Origin: Gemmatimonadota bacterium
Lineage (GTDB): Bacteria > JAAXHH01
Assembly (NCBI GenBank): GCA_009841265.1
Contig: VXMB01000009.1
Location: 975,911 to 1,039,910 of the forward strand
Length of the DNA stretch: 64,000 nt
Direction of reading: 5' to 3'
The translations under genes and the position numbers were made by a program. Shown here one piece after another: positions 8,890 to 16,645 of the stretch. The notes under the pieces are model-generated. The model made no database searches. It was not told where the DNA came from and saw only the letters and a list, made by a program, of their open reading frames with translations. Every line of letters begins with the position of its first letter. The stretch's first letter is position 1.

Positions 8890-10425
8890 TTAAAGATCTC
8901 TGGTGAAGGTCAGGACCACGTCGATTCTCCGGTTCCGTTCCCGGCCCCTGCGCGTATTGTTGCTGTCGATGGGCTGGGCGCTGCCCAGGCCGGAGGACGT
9001 CATACGCTCGGTCTCAACACCGGATCGGTCCGCCAGAAACTGCATGACCGCGTCGGCGCGGGACTTCGAGAGAGTGACGTTCTTGTCCTCCGCGCCGGTG
9101 GCGTCCGTGTGGCCCTCCACGGCAACGCGTGTCTGAGGATACAACAGGAGAAACTCCCCGAGTCTCTCGAGCAACCCGCGCGCACTCCCGGGAATTTCCG
9201 TTCTTCCCGCCTGGAAGGACAGCCCGATGAGCCTTAGGGTAAGACGTTCGGCGTCTCGCACCACGATCGCTTCGTCATCCGAAAAACGCTCCTGGGCCTG
9301 TGCTGCGGCATCCAGCTGGGTCTTCTCGTACAGATAGTCCCTGAGTTCCCGGCGTTCCCGATCCAACTCCTCCTTCCTGCGCTGAAGGTCCTGCTGGTAG
9401 CTCTCCACCATGGACGAAAGGCGAATCTGCTGTTCCTCGATCGCCTGGTGCAGGGAATCGACCTCGGCCCTGAGCGCCGCGACGTCGACCTCTGCCAGCT
9501 GGAGAAGGCGGCCAAGTGAATCCTGTCGGGCGGCGAGGGTGCGCAGACTTTCCGTCATGATCGTCTGCGGATCATTGGCCAGGAAGTCGGCGCCGACCCC
9601 CGCCATGTCGGCGGCCTGCCGGGCGAGATCCTCCTGTGACAGCAACATGCGCTCCCAGTTACCTGGATCGCTGCGAAGACCATCGACTTGTGCCGCAATC
9701 TCGATCGCGCGCCGTACCGCGTAATCGGCGGTCTGGGCCTTGTTTCTGAGCGCGGCGGACAGGGGTTCCCCGCGGTCCAGCGCACCGGTTACTTCGTCCA
9801 CCAACCGGCGGGCCTGCGCGAAGGACGCCGGGGCCAACCGGTCCCAATCCTGATTCTCGGCTTCGGCCAGTCCGATCTGCGCCGATCCGATAAGCGACAT
9901 CTCGATTACCGACGATCTCGCTTCATCGTAGCGCATGGCCGCTTCCTGTCCCTCGGCGAAGGCATCGGAGACCCGGTCGTCTTCCAGCCTGGAAATGGCC
10001 CGTTCGAGGCGTCTCTCGGCCTCCTCAAAGGCCTCCGGAACCATCGCGGGGGCGTTCGCCCGCTGGGCCGCCGCCCGTTTCTCCAGCGGCACCATCAGCA
10101 TTTCGTTCACGCGTTCCAGCCGTTCCCGCGCCTGGGCAAGTGCAGCCTCGAATTCGGCATAGGACCGCTCGATATCCCGGGACGATTTGCCTTCCCGGAT
10201 ATCGCGGGTATATCGGTCGTAGGCCTCCCGGACTTTGTTGAAAGTATCAGGAATCAGGAAACCGGCGTCTTGATCGGAAAGCTGATTCAGGGAGGCGGTG
10301 GCCACGGCGATCCGGCCGGCCGCACTACTGCTACTGCTGCCGGAACCCTGCGCCGATGCCGGAAAGGGAGCCGTCAGGAAGGAGGAAATACACAGGCAAA
10401 GGGAAACCAGGAAACCGGCACGCAT
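8890..10425 (-). CDS. OmpA-family protein with signal peptide and long helical region
   Basis: This 511-residue protein has a signal peptide (hydrophobic stretch then ASAQ) and a serine-rich linker. A long alpha-helical, charged region follows (about residues 45-370), with many A, R, E and L. The C-terminal domain is of the OmpA/MotB type, with VEGHTDATG, LSKSRADAV and RNRRIDVVL, which in this family binds peptidoglycan. It probably sits in the periplasm and tethers an envelope complex to the wall. No beta-barrel segment is evident. It is the last gene after a small sulfur-carrier-like gene and a 97-residue protein, 4 bp apart, suggesting one transcript from the promoter at 11070-11098. Confidence 0.85.
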   Translation of the reverse strand: MRAGFLVSLCLCISSFLTAPFPASAQGSGSSSSSAAGRIAVATASLNQLSDQDAGFLIPDTFNKVREAYDRYTRDIREGKSSRDIERSYAEFEAALAQARERLERVNEMLMVPLEKRAAAQRANAPAMVPEAFEEAERRLERAISRLEDDRVSDAFAEGQEAAMRYDEARSSVIEMSLIGSAQIGLAEAENQDWDRLAPASFAQARRLVDEVTGALDRGEPLSAALRNKAQTADYAVRRAIEIAAQVDGLRSDPGNWERMLLSQEDLARQAADMAGVGADFLANDPQTIMTESLRTLAARQDSLGRLLQLAEVDVAALRAEVDSLHQAIEEQQIRLSSMVESYQQDLQRRKEELDRERRELRDYLYEKTQLDAAAQAQERFSDDEAIVVRDAERLTLRLIGLSFQAGRTEIPGSARGLLERLGEFLLLYPQTRVAVEGHTDATGAEDKNVTLSKSRADAVMQFLADRSGVETERMTSSGLGSAQPIDSNNTRRGRERNRRIDVVLTFTRDL

Positions 10426-10429
10426 GAGG

Positions 10430-10723
10430 TCAACCTCCGCCTCTCAGGAAGGCCATGGTCAGCACGGGTTTGACATCGGGCAGGTGATCGTCGACCGTGA
10501 CCTCAATCGCAGGGATATCACCCAGCCTGGCCAGGGGATGGGACTTCGTGGTATGGTAGGCCACGATGATCTCTCCGGTTTTGGATGCGACATCGACCGC
10601 GAACACGACCCGATCATCGGCCTCGCGGACGGACACCACGGGGATGTTCTCGTCCCGCAGCGCTCTTTTCAGGCCCCGGACGGCGTCTTCCAGCTTGAAT
10701 CCGAAATAAGTATGGCAGGACAC
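10430..10723 (-). CDS. Conserved-looking hypothetical protein, 97 aa
   Basis: I do not recognise this protein. It starts with GTG, is 97 residues long and has no signal peptide or membrane segment. It reads as a compact alpha/beta fold: a helix rich in K and R (residues 10-25), then strands VVSVREADDRVVFAVDV and GEIIVAYHTTKS. It lies 5 bp after the small MoaD-like gene and 4 bp before the OmpA-domain gene, so it is probably co-transcribed. The tight spacing and lack of a better frame support that it is real. Confidence 0.6.
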   Translation of the reverse strand: MSCHTYFGFKLEDAVRGLKRALRDENIPVVSVREADDRVVFAVDVASKTGEIIVAYHTTKSHPLARLGDIPAIEVTVDDHLPDVKPVLTMAFLRGGG

Positions 10724-10728
10724 CTGCT

Positions 10729-10971
10729 CTAGGTCCCGCCGGCTATCGGCGGGAAGAAGCTGACCACCGCGCCATCCGTCAGCGGGGTATCTTCAGCCGA
10801 GTGTTTTCCGTCGATCAGGATCAGATGTATGTGTCCATCGGGGATGGCCAGTTGCGAGATGATGTCGCTCGCCTTGGCCTGGTCACCGAGCTCAATCGTC
10901 GCCGTCTTGTTGACCGCGTCCTCGGGCAGGTATTTTCTCAGCGTGGCAAAGAGCTTGACGGAAACGGTCAT
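10729..10971 (-). CDS. Small MoaD/ThiS-like protein ending Gly-Gly-Thr
   Basis: This 80-residue protein has the MoaD-type beginning MTVSVKLFATLRKYLP and the final strand VVSFFPPIAGGT. The Gly-Gly that carries sulfur in this family is followed by a single threonine rather than by the stop. In sulfur carriers such as the HcyS type, known from the literature to be made with one extra residue, a protease exposes the Gly-Gly; the same is inferred here. GGAGAGG lies upstream of the ATG. No moaE, moeB-like or thi gene is close by, so the recipient of the sulfur is unknown. It is the second carrier of this fold in the window. Confidence 0.8.
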   Translation of the reverse strand: MTVSVKLFATLRKYLPEDAVNKTATIELGDQAKASDIISQLAIPDGHIHLILIDGKHSAEDTPLTDGAVVSFFPPIAGGT

Positions 10972-11069
10972 GGGGCATCCTCTCCAGTTCTAGTAATCGG
11001 TAAATACCTGTTTTACAGATGGTTATGCGCGCCCGGACATACCCGTTCATGGGTGATTCCTGACCGTTA

Positions 11070-11098
11070 ACTTTACGGGAAAATCACGGTTCAATCAA
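11070..11098 (-). promoter_or_regulatory. Predicted promoter of the small sulfur carrier - OmpA-domain gene group
   Basis: On the minus strand TTGATT (11098-11093) and TAAAGT (11075-11070) are separated by 17 bases. The site lies about 100 bp upstream of the first ATG at 10971 in a relatively AT-rich gap. The rest of 10972-11153 shows no other clear feature. Confidence 0.5.
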
Positions 11099-11153
11099 GG
11101 AGAAAATGGGGGCGGATGTTCAGGGGAGTCTATCTTACCGCGTCCACCATCTA

Positions 11154-11642
11154 TCAGTGATGGTCGCCTTCTTCAGCGCCACTGTTTATCCACGCCTTGA
11201 TGACGGCGATATCAGCGGCCGAGAGAGGAGAAGCGCCCAAAGGCATCTGCCTGCCTTCAATGCCCTCACGGCCTTCGAGCTTATGTATCAAGTAGCTGTT
11301 TTCTGCATCACCGGGTCGAACCAGGTCGAGCATCACCTGGGTGCTGCGTACGTTCACCAGGTTTTTGAAGGAGTGGCCTTCGGCGAGATTGAGACCAGCG
11401 GCGGCATCGTCTAATCCATGATGCGAGACGCACGAGGGGTTGAACACAAGGCTCTGGATGCTCGATAGCGTGGGCATCAACTCGCCGGGTGGCCGCTCTG
11501 TTTCGTCGTGCTCGTGTTCGTGCTCGTCCTCAGGTTCCTGTTCGACCGGTTCCGTCGGCGAGTCACCGCAGGCGGATATTACCACGGTTATGACCAACAT
11601 CATGGTAATCGCGCTCAGCAATGCTACGTAGAATGAACTCAC
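11154..11642 (-). CDS. Lipoprotein with a cytochrome c-like domain and degenerate haem motif
   Basis: This 162-residue protein starts at a GTG with a strong AAAGGAGG site. Its N-terminal hydrophobic segment ends in the lipobox ISAC (cysteine 25), so it should be a lipoprotein. A histidine- and glutamate-rich linker (HEHEHDE) follows. The rest resembles small c-type cytochrome domains: a central sequence NPSCVSHHG, then DLVRPGDAENSYLIHKLEG and MPLG, which would supply the distal Met ligand. The usual CxxCH haem-attachment motif reads CVSHH, so the second cysteine is missing. It may bind haem through one thioether, bind another metal, or be non-functional. Confidence 0.7.
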   Translation of the reverse strand: MSSFYVALLSAITMMLVITVVISACGDSPTEPVEQEPEDEHEHEHDETERPPGELMPTLSSIQSLVFNPSCVSHHGLDDAAAGLNLAEGHSFKNLVNVRSTQVMLDLVRPGDAENSYLIHKLEGREGIEGRQMPLGASPLSAADIAVIKAWINSGAEEGDHH

Positions 11643-11699
11643 CTGCTAGCCTCCTTTCCGGCATGACGACCAGGACGGCCGCCAGTCCTGCCCGCTACA

Positions 11700-12692
11700 T
11701 CAGTGCCACCTGAACACCACCCCCAGCACCTCCCTGGGATCATCCGCAAGCATGTCGTAGACCGCCTTGCAGTCGGAGGGGCTGGCTTCGTGGGTGATTA
11801 GGTCCTCGATTGGCAGTTTTCCTTCACTCATGAGCCGAAGTACGAGGTCGCGGTCCCTTCGCTGGCTCCAGGGGTAGTAAAGGTCGGACTCGTCGGGCGT
11901 TTTGGGCTGGTGAGCGCCCAAAATCGTGACTTCGCGCAGATGGACCTCGTGGAAGAAGCTCACCTCCACCGATCCGCGCGGGGAACCGAGGGCGAGCAGA
12001 CGTCCGCCGAGGCGCGGCAGGGTCAGCGCCATCGGATATACAGCGGGAATGCCGGTTGCTTCGATGACCAGGTCCGCACCGTCTGCCATGCAATGCCGGC
12101 GCACTGCTTCGGCCACATCGGGTTCTTTCTCCGGGTTGATACATACGTCGACCCCGCGTTCACGGGCCTTCTGAAGGCGAAAGTCATCCAGATCCACGCC
12201 GATTACGGGTACGGCGCCGCTCAATGTCGCAAAGGTGGCGGCCAACTGGCCCACGATGCCCATGCCGATCACCACTACGGCCTCGCCAAGTTCCGGACGG
12301 GCAACGCGGTGGCCATGCAGCGAAGTCGCCCCCATTACCATGAAAGCCGCGGCCCTGGATGATACGTTCGCCGGCACCTTGTAGATTAAGCCAGACATTA
12401 TCGAATGACTCGAGTGATTCCCCTGTCCGGTGACACGGTCGCACGGAACAATTTCCTTTACATCCTTTCCAACCTCCAAAACAACGCCCGCATTACAATA
12501 ACCTGTGTATCGCGGAAACCTCGGCGTTCCACCAGGTTCGCATCCATTTATATAGTTGTATATCTCCGTGCCCACGCTAACAGCCGTATACTCGTTCTGG
12601 ACGAGTACGCCATCATTCGGTACCGGAGGAAGATCATACTCCTCTAGTCCAATCTTTCGTAACTCTGTGCTGATAAATCGACGTGGACGCAA
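11700..12692 (-). CDS. MDR-family dehydrogenase lacking the catalytic zinc ligands
   Basis: This 330-residue protein is a medium-chain dehydrogenase/reductase. It shows the GroES-like N-terminal half (SVGTEIYNYINGCEP, GYCNAGVV) and a Rossmann half with GMGIVGQLAAT and GVDLDDFRLQKARERG. The GHE and cysteine motifs that hold catalytic and structural zinc in classic alcohol dehydrogenases are not seen. It resembles the BchC/threonine-dehydrogenase-like group of unknown substrate. The start is a TTG without a strong ribosome-binding site. Upstream of it lies the 760-bp AT-rich region with the phased GTAC array, which may therefore control this gene. Confidence 0.78.
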   Translation of the reverse strand: MRPRRFISTELRKIGLEEYDLPPVPNDGVLVQNEYTAVSVGTEIYNYINGCEPGGTPRFPRYTGYCNAGVVLEVGKDVKEIVPCDRVTGQGNHSSHSIMSGLIYKVPANVSSRAAAFMVMGATSLHGHRVARPELGEAVVVIGMGIVGQLAATFATLSGAVPVIGVDLDDFRLQKARERGVDVCINPEKEPDVAEAVRRHCMADGADLVIEATGIPAVYPMALTLPRLGGRLLALGSPRGSVEVSFFHEVHLREVTILGAHQPKTPDESDLYYPWSQRRDRDLVLRLMSEGKLPIEDLITHEASPSDCKAVYDMLADDPREVLGVVFRWH

Positions 12693-12744
12693 TGAAGTAA
12701 CTTATTGTTATGAAACGCGGATTATTGTCTTTAACCGGTAGGAA

Positions 12745-12979
12745 TGTACCTGAATGCCAAGAGGAACCCAATTCGACGAATGTACAATTTATCTACTTAA
12801 TGTACAATCGTGCCCACACTATGTACAATTATTCACTGGTTTGTATAAATTGACGCCGTACAATACTATATGTCTTTGTATACCATGTATCGCCATTTGT
12901 ACTAATATCTATATTTTTGTACGTACGTCCATTACAAATGTACAACACTCTTTCTTTTTGTACATGGTGATTTTTGTAT
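12745..12979. repeat. Phased TTGTACAA-like array, cluster 1
   Basis: GTAC (or GTAT) cores, usually within TGTACAA, start at 12746, 12782, 12802, 12823, 12843 (GTAT), 12858, 12878 (GTAT), 12899, 12919, 12940, 12960 and 12976 (GTAT). After the first gap of 36, successive steps are 20, 21, 20, 15, 20, 21, 20, 21, 20 and 16 bp. These equal two helical turns, with occasional steps of about one and a half turns. The 13-17 bases between cores are not conserved. Confidence 0.85.
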
Positions 12980-13046
12980 CATTCTAGCCCGATTTATAGC
13001 TCCTGGCCCCAAAATCTATCGTTTACCCCTCCAAAACCCTACTTCG

Positions 13047-13123
13047 CATAATAGATATTATGTAAATCTATTTCGTCTCTAATCCGGTTACCGGAGGGTC
13101 AGGGGGTGGCTCGAAACCACCCC
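13047..13123. repeat. Three inverted repeats between the two array clusters
   Basis: CATAATA and TATTATG flank a GA (13047-13062). CCGGTTACCGG is a perfect 11-bp palindrome (13084-13094). GGGGTGG (13103-13109) pairs with CCACCCC (13117-13123) around a 7-base loop. No T tract follows on either strand, so these look like protein sites or RNA structures rather than terminators. Confidence 0.5.
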
Positions 13124-13214
13124 TAAAAACCCCATTTTCGGCCCGAAACGTGCCTTATCCAGCTCCTCACACCTGCCGAAATCGATCGAAATCCGGTCCT
13201 GGTTACTGTTCGCG

Positions 13215-13357
13215 TGTACAATTTGACGTTTCTGTCCGTTTTTAGCCTTTGTACAAATTATATGTTGTCTGTACAAATAGAAAGCGTTGTATGTACAATA
13301 AGTTTATAATTTGTACATCGTCCAATCAATATTGTACAAATCCATTCCTAATTGTAC
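13215..13357. repeat. Phased TTGTACAA-like array, cluster 2
   Basis: GTAC cores start at 13216, 13251, 13271, 13293, 13313, 13334 and 13354, with steps of 35, 20, 22, 20, 21 and 20 bp. Three copies are the full palindrome TTGTACAA (13249, 13332 and 13352) and all are within one base of it. The last six sites repeat the spacing of the six-site block 12858-12960 in cluster 1 almost exactly. Confidence 0.85.
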
Positions 13358-13451
13358 AACAGTATGGACACATTCTCTGGGTTTGTGGCTCCCAACGATA
13401 TAACGTCGTTCACAGACCGTAACGGAACATTCCCGAACGCATCCAAAATGA

Positions 13452-14909
13452 TTATTCAACTTCCAGGGATGCATAACTCCATTCATCCAGCGGAGTGAGT
13501 TGCGCACTGAACTGGTCTTCGAATTCGAAACCGACCCCGAAGGGACTCGTCGTGACGCTTTCCATGTTGATTTGGCCCTGGCGGATACGCATGCACGGAA
13601 AGCCGTCCGTATGCAAGTCGAACAGATCCGGATGGCATTTCACTACCTGTTCCTGTATGTCATCGGGCCAGACCGATATCCCTTTGAAATAATGGTGGCT
13701 GTTTCGCTCGCTGTGGTCAACCCCTAATGTGGCCAACACCGCGAGATCCTGCATCAGGGCGATCGGTGCGATGTTGGAAAGGTCTTCGCTCGTCAACACG
13801 TACGCATGTTCCGGGTGTCGGTTCGACCGGTACTTCAGATAGGCCGCGTTGGAAAGGCCCTTGAACACGCCTTTGCAGTTCTTGTAGCTCGTCCCGGCGT
13901 AACCGATCTCCACGGCCCTTTCCACGTCGCCGATATCACCGTCGGATTCGTCGATGATGAAGGGGGGACGGTCCGGCCAGGCCTGAAAGTGGCCCCTGGC
14001 TGCTTCGTCCAGCGCAATGTTGCGGTGTAGAGGCTGTTCGATGCAGATCAGTCGCCCCAGAAACCCGGTCAGGTCGCGGTCTGCCCGCAATGCCTCCCAG
14101 AACGACCGGAACGAATCCATGTCGCCGTAATTCTCATTTCCGTCCAGGGTAAAGGCGTAACGGTCCAGGCGCCCGTCGACGATCCCGGCCGTCTGCTTAA
14201 GACGGTCAAAATCCCGTTCTTCGTCACCGAACAACTTGATCTTGAAATACGATATGCCGTAGGTATCGATGACCTCGTCCAGCGACTGAGGCAATCCATC
14301 GTTGCACAGCTCTTCTGCCGGGATCTCCGGCCGGGTCAGGGGGTCTCCCAGCCCCACGGTATGGCGCACGTTCGTGACGGTGATCGGGGCGTCGGGCAGC
14401 ACATCGGCCGGTTCCAGGCCCTTCAGATTCGGGTTGAAAGCGTCCAATTGGAGGCCAAAGGCGTTTGCGCGCATCGCCTGGCCGAAATCCGTGCCCTGCA
14501 GGCGGCAGAAAGCCTCTATCATGGCCCTTTCCACCATGCTGGTGCCCAGGCCCCACAGGAGGGGCGCAAAGCCGCGCTCGGTGCCCCAGGTCTTCTGTGC
14601 CTCGTACAGTGCCTGCCAGAGCGTGAAAAGATCGGGGGCGGGCCCAATGGTCAACGCGGCGTCGCTGGCATGCCGGATGACAGCGATCATGTCCCCCACT
14701 TCTTCCTCGAGGGACGTCTCCGGATTCTTTGTGAACCATTTCGGAGGCAGGTGGTCCGCCGAGCAACCCTTGCCCGTCCGGCCGTCTACCTCGAGAGCCA
14801 TGCCGAGTACCAGGTGCGGCACGGCCGTCATGGTCGATATGCCGAATTTGAAGGGCATGCGCGTGCGCATGTTCTGGATGCGAAGGTCGATTTCTTTGAT
14901 CTGGATCAT
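13452..14909 (-). CDS. Enolase-superfamily enzyme (muconate lactonizing-type active site)
   Basis: This 485-residue protein has an enolase-superfamily N-terminal cap (residues 1-150) and a modified TIM barrel. The barrel shows the KxK general base motif in YFKIKLFG, acidic metal ligands in LDGNENYG, CIEQPL and FIIDESD, and the opposite lysine in SYKNCKG. That pattern is the one of the muconate-lactonizing subgroup (dipeptide epimerases, o-succinylbenzoate synthases, muconate cycloisomerases). It is about 100 residues longer than most members, with extra sequence in the cap and C-terminus. Substrate is not predictable. It stands alone, with 402 bp before it and 759 bp after it empty of genes. 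Confidence 0.8.
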   Translation of the reverse strand: MIQIKEIDLRIQNMRTRMPFKFGISTMTAVPHLVLGMALEVDGRTGKGCSADHLPPKWFTKNPETSLEEEVGDMIAVIRHASDAALTIGPAPDLFTLWQALYEAQKTWGTERGFAPLLWGLGTSMVERAMIEAFCRLQGTDFGQAMRANAFGLQLDAFNPNLKGLEPADVLPDAPITVTNVRHTVGLGDPLTRPEIPAEELCNDGLPQSLDEVIDTYGISYFKIKLFGDEERDFDRLKQTAGIVDGRLDRYAFTLDGNENYGDMDSFRSFWEALRADRDLTGFLGRLICIEQPLHRNIALDEAARGHFQAWPDRPPFIIDESDGDIGDVERAVEIGYAGTSYKNCKGVFKGLSNAAYLKYRSNRHPEHAYVLTSEDLSNIAPIALMQDLAVLATLGVDHSERNSHHYFKGISVWPDDIQEQVVKCHPDLFDLHTDGFPCMRIRQGQINMESVTTSPFGVGFEFEDQFSAQLTPLDEWSYASLEVE

Positions 14910-15311
14910 TCTGTTTCTCTCTACGTCCTTTGATACTGTCGAGCTCGCACCGCTGACTCGAGCCGCGCGTGCGGCGACCTGCTCATCGGACCAGGCCAGC
15001 TTGGAAGCCTATTGATAAAAGCCAATGAATCTGCTGTCAAGGGTTAGGCAGCGTTCCTGATGGATCGCTTGTCGTCGCACCGAATCGTTCGGACCTGCTG
15101 CGCGAGTACCAATGGGAGGATTTCGGCGCGTTTCATCTGTAACCTTCGGGTCATCGTGAAATGCAACCGGTGAATGCTATCCCTCCAAGTCATATTGTAA
15201 CCCTGCTGGGATGGGGATATATTGTCACGTAGGGGAATGGGACCAGAAGGTCCGTATCGAGATCCACTGTAATTGGCTCGATTTCGCTAGATCAAGAGCA
15301 GGGAAGCTGTT
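14910..15311. other. Gene-poor gap with a possible gene remnant
   Basis: No full-length gene is visible. A short open frame on the + strand (15029-15142) ends in protein-like sequence (VPDGSLVVAPNRSD, then LREYQWEDFGAFHL) with no start codon or upstream coding sequence. It may be the 3' remnant of a lost gene. Otherwise I see only possible promoter sequence for the flanking genes. Confidence 0.35.
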
Positions 15312-16226
15312 TTGACAGTACCTCCAGCAATCTGGGAGATCCCCGAGCCGCTGTCCACTGACAGCGTCAAGGTGAACGACGACGCCGTCATCGTCCTGAG
15401 ACGCCACGGGAATCCGGCGGGACCCCGGCTTGTCCTGAGTCACGGAAATGGCCTCGCCATCGACCTCTACTACCCGTTCTGGTCGCTGCTGGCCGCCGGT
15501 TTCGACCTGGTGGTCCATGATCTCAGGAACCATGGATGGAACGAAGTCGGAGCCCTGGAGAACCATCGTTTCGATGCTTTTTCACGCGACCACGACAGCA
15601 TCTTCTTAGCGATCGAAAGGCTCTACGGCGTGAAACCCACGGTGGGCGTCTTCCACTCCATTTCTGCCCTGGCCGCCATGCACCTGCCATCGAGGGGCAG
15701 CCACTACTCCGCGATGGTGCTGTTCACGCCGCCTCTGTGTAACAAGGGCCCGATATACAGGGAGTTCGAGCTGCGGGCGGTGCGAACGGGCAACATGCTC
15801 AGAGTGAGGGAGCCGTGGTTTCGAGCCCGGGAAGAGCTCGCCGAACTACATGCCAATCTGCATTACTTCCAGCACGCTGTGCCGGGTGTTTACGATCTCG
15901 TTGCCAGGACGACCCTCAGGGAGTCCGGGACGGGACAGGGTTACGAGCTCCGATGCCCGCGCGAGTACGAAGCGCAGATCTGGTATGAAGCCTCGCAACC
16001 TGCGGTGTCTGTGGACTTCGCCTCCCTGCATTGTCCCACCCGGATCGTCGGATCAGATCCCGCCCTGGATCCTAACCGTCCGAAGTTTGACTACAGCGCC
16101 GCCGCAGGCGTCGACTATAAGTTCGTGCCCGGAACGACACACTTTCTGCAACTCGAGAAACCGGAGGAGTGCGCAGCGGTGATGCTGGACTTCCTGAGCC
16201 GGCAGGGCTTTGTCGAGAGCCCGTGA
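15312..16226 (+). CDS. Alpha/beta-hydrolase fold protein
   Basis: This 304-residue protein shows the alpha/beta-hydrolase pattern: oxyanion segment VLSHGNG (histidine 44), VVHDLRNHG, a nucleophile elbow with S116 in GVFHSIS and a late catalytic histidine in PGTTHFLQLEKP. The usual glycine two residues after the nucleophile is a serine here. It could be an esterase, lipase or carbon-carbon hydrolase. The start is TTG with AGGGAAG upstream; no ATG lies nearby in frame. It has no signal peptide and stands alone between non-coding DNA and the convergent holin-like gene. Confidence 0.78.
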   Translation: MTVPPAIWEIPEPLSTDSVKVNDDAVIVLRRHGNPAGPRLVLSHGNGLAIDLYYPFWSLLAAGFDLVVHDLRNHGWNEVGALENHRFDAFSRDHDSIFLAIERLYGVKPTVGVFHSISALAAMHLPSRGSHYSAMVLFTPPLCNKGPIYREFELRAVRTGNMLRVREPWFRAREELAELHANLHYFQHAVPGVYDLVARTTLRESGTGQGYELRCPREYEAQIWYEASQPAVSVDFASLHCPTRIVGSDPALDPNRPKFDYSAAAGVDYKFVPGTTHFLQLEKPEECAAVMLDFLSRQGFVESP

Positions 16227-16304
16227 TTGACTGCAGGACAGTCGCCGATGTGTCGCATGTCGGCCTTAGGAATGATATGGACACGGCGGAGACCCGGCGG
16301 AAGG

Positions 16305-16643
16305 TCAGCTCTTGCTCTTGATCAGCCCGTTCAGCAGAGCCACGACGACCGAGATGATGAAGGACGCGATCAGGGCGTCCCAGTATCCGCCCACGTCGAA
16401 CCCGTTGACGAGCCAGGCGGCCACGTACAGCATGGCCGCGTTGATGACGAGGAGAAAGAGACCCAGCGTGAGCATGCTGATGGGCAGGGTCAGGAGGACG
16501 ATGACGGGCCGCACGATCGTATTTATGAGCGCCAGGACGACGGCTGCGATGATTGCGGTGGTTACCGAATCGACCTGGATGCCGCTGTACACGTTGGTCA
16601 CCAGCAGTATGGCCAGGGTCGTCAGGATCATTTTCAGGATCAT
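16305..16643 (-). CDS. Small membrane protein of the phage holin 4 / YvlD-like family
   Basis: This 112-residue protein has four hydrophobic segments (about residues 2-20, 28-52, 55-78 and 88-108) and the family sequence NTIVRPVIVLLTLPISMLTLGLF given here in shortened form as NTIVRPVIVLLTLP. Despite its database name, the family is widespread in bacterial chromosomes without phage and is probably an envelope protein of unknown role. It starts 2 bp after dut, so the two are co-transcribed. No phage genes are near. Confidence 0.8.
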   Translation of the reverse strand: MILKMILTTLAILLVTNVYSGIQVDSVTTAIIAAVVLALINTIVRPVIVLLTLPISMLTLGLFLLVINAAMLYVAAWLVNGFDVGGYWDALIASFIISVVVALLNGLIKSKS

Positions 16644-16645
16644 GG

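Larger units (their letters stand above)
12693..13451. other. Long AT-rich non-coding region
   Basis: This 759-bp stretch is much richer in A and T than its surroundings and contains no convincing gene; its ORFs are short and lack coding character. It holds two clusters of a TTGTACAA-like palindrome, listed separately. Between them are three inverted repeats. It separates the 5' end of the MDR dehydrogenase gene from the 3' end of the enolase-superfamily gene. Confidence 0.75.

Noticed and set aside
12745..13360. CRISPR array or TIGR-like guide array for the GTAC repeats
   Set aside because: The conserved part is only a 7-8-base self-complementary core and the spacing is 20-22 bp, far shorter than CRISPR repeats and spacers. 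No Cas, Tas, or Nop5-like gene is in the window.
16305..16643. Prophage holin / phage remnant
   Set aside because: The family is common in bacterial chromosomes; no lysin, capsid or integrase genes are near, and it is co-transcribed with dut.
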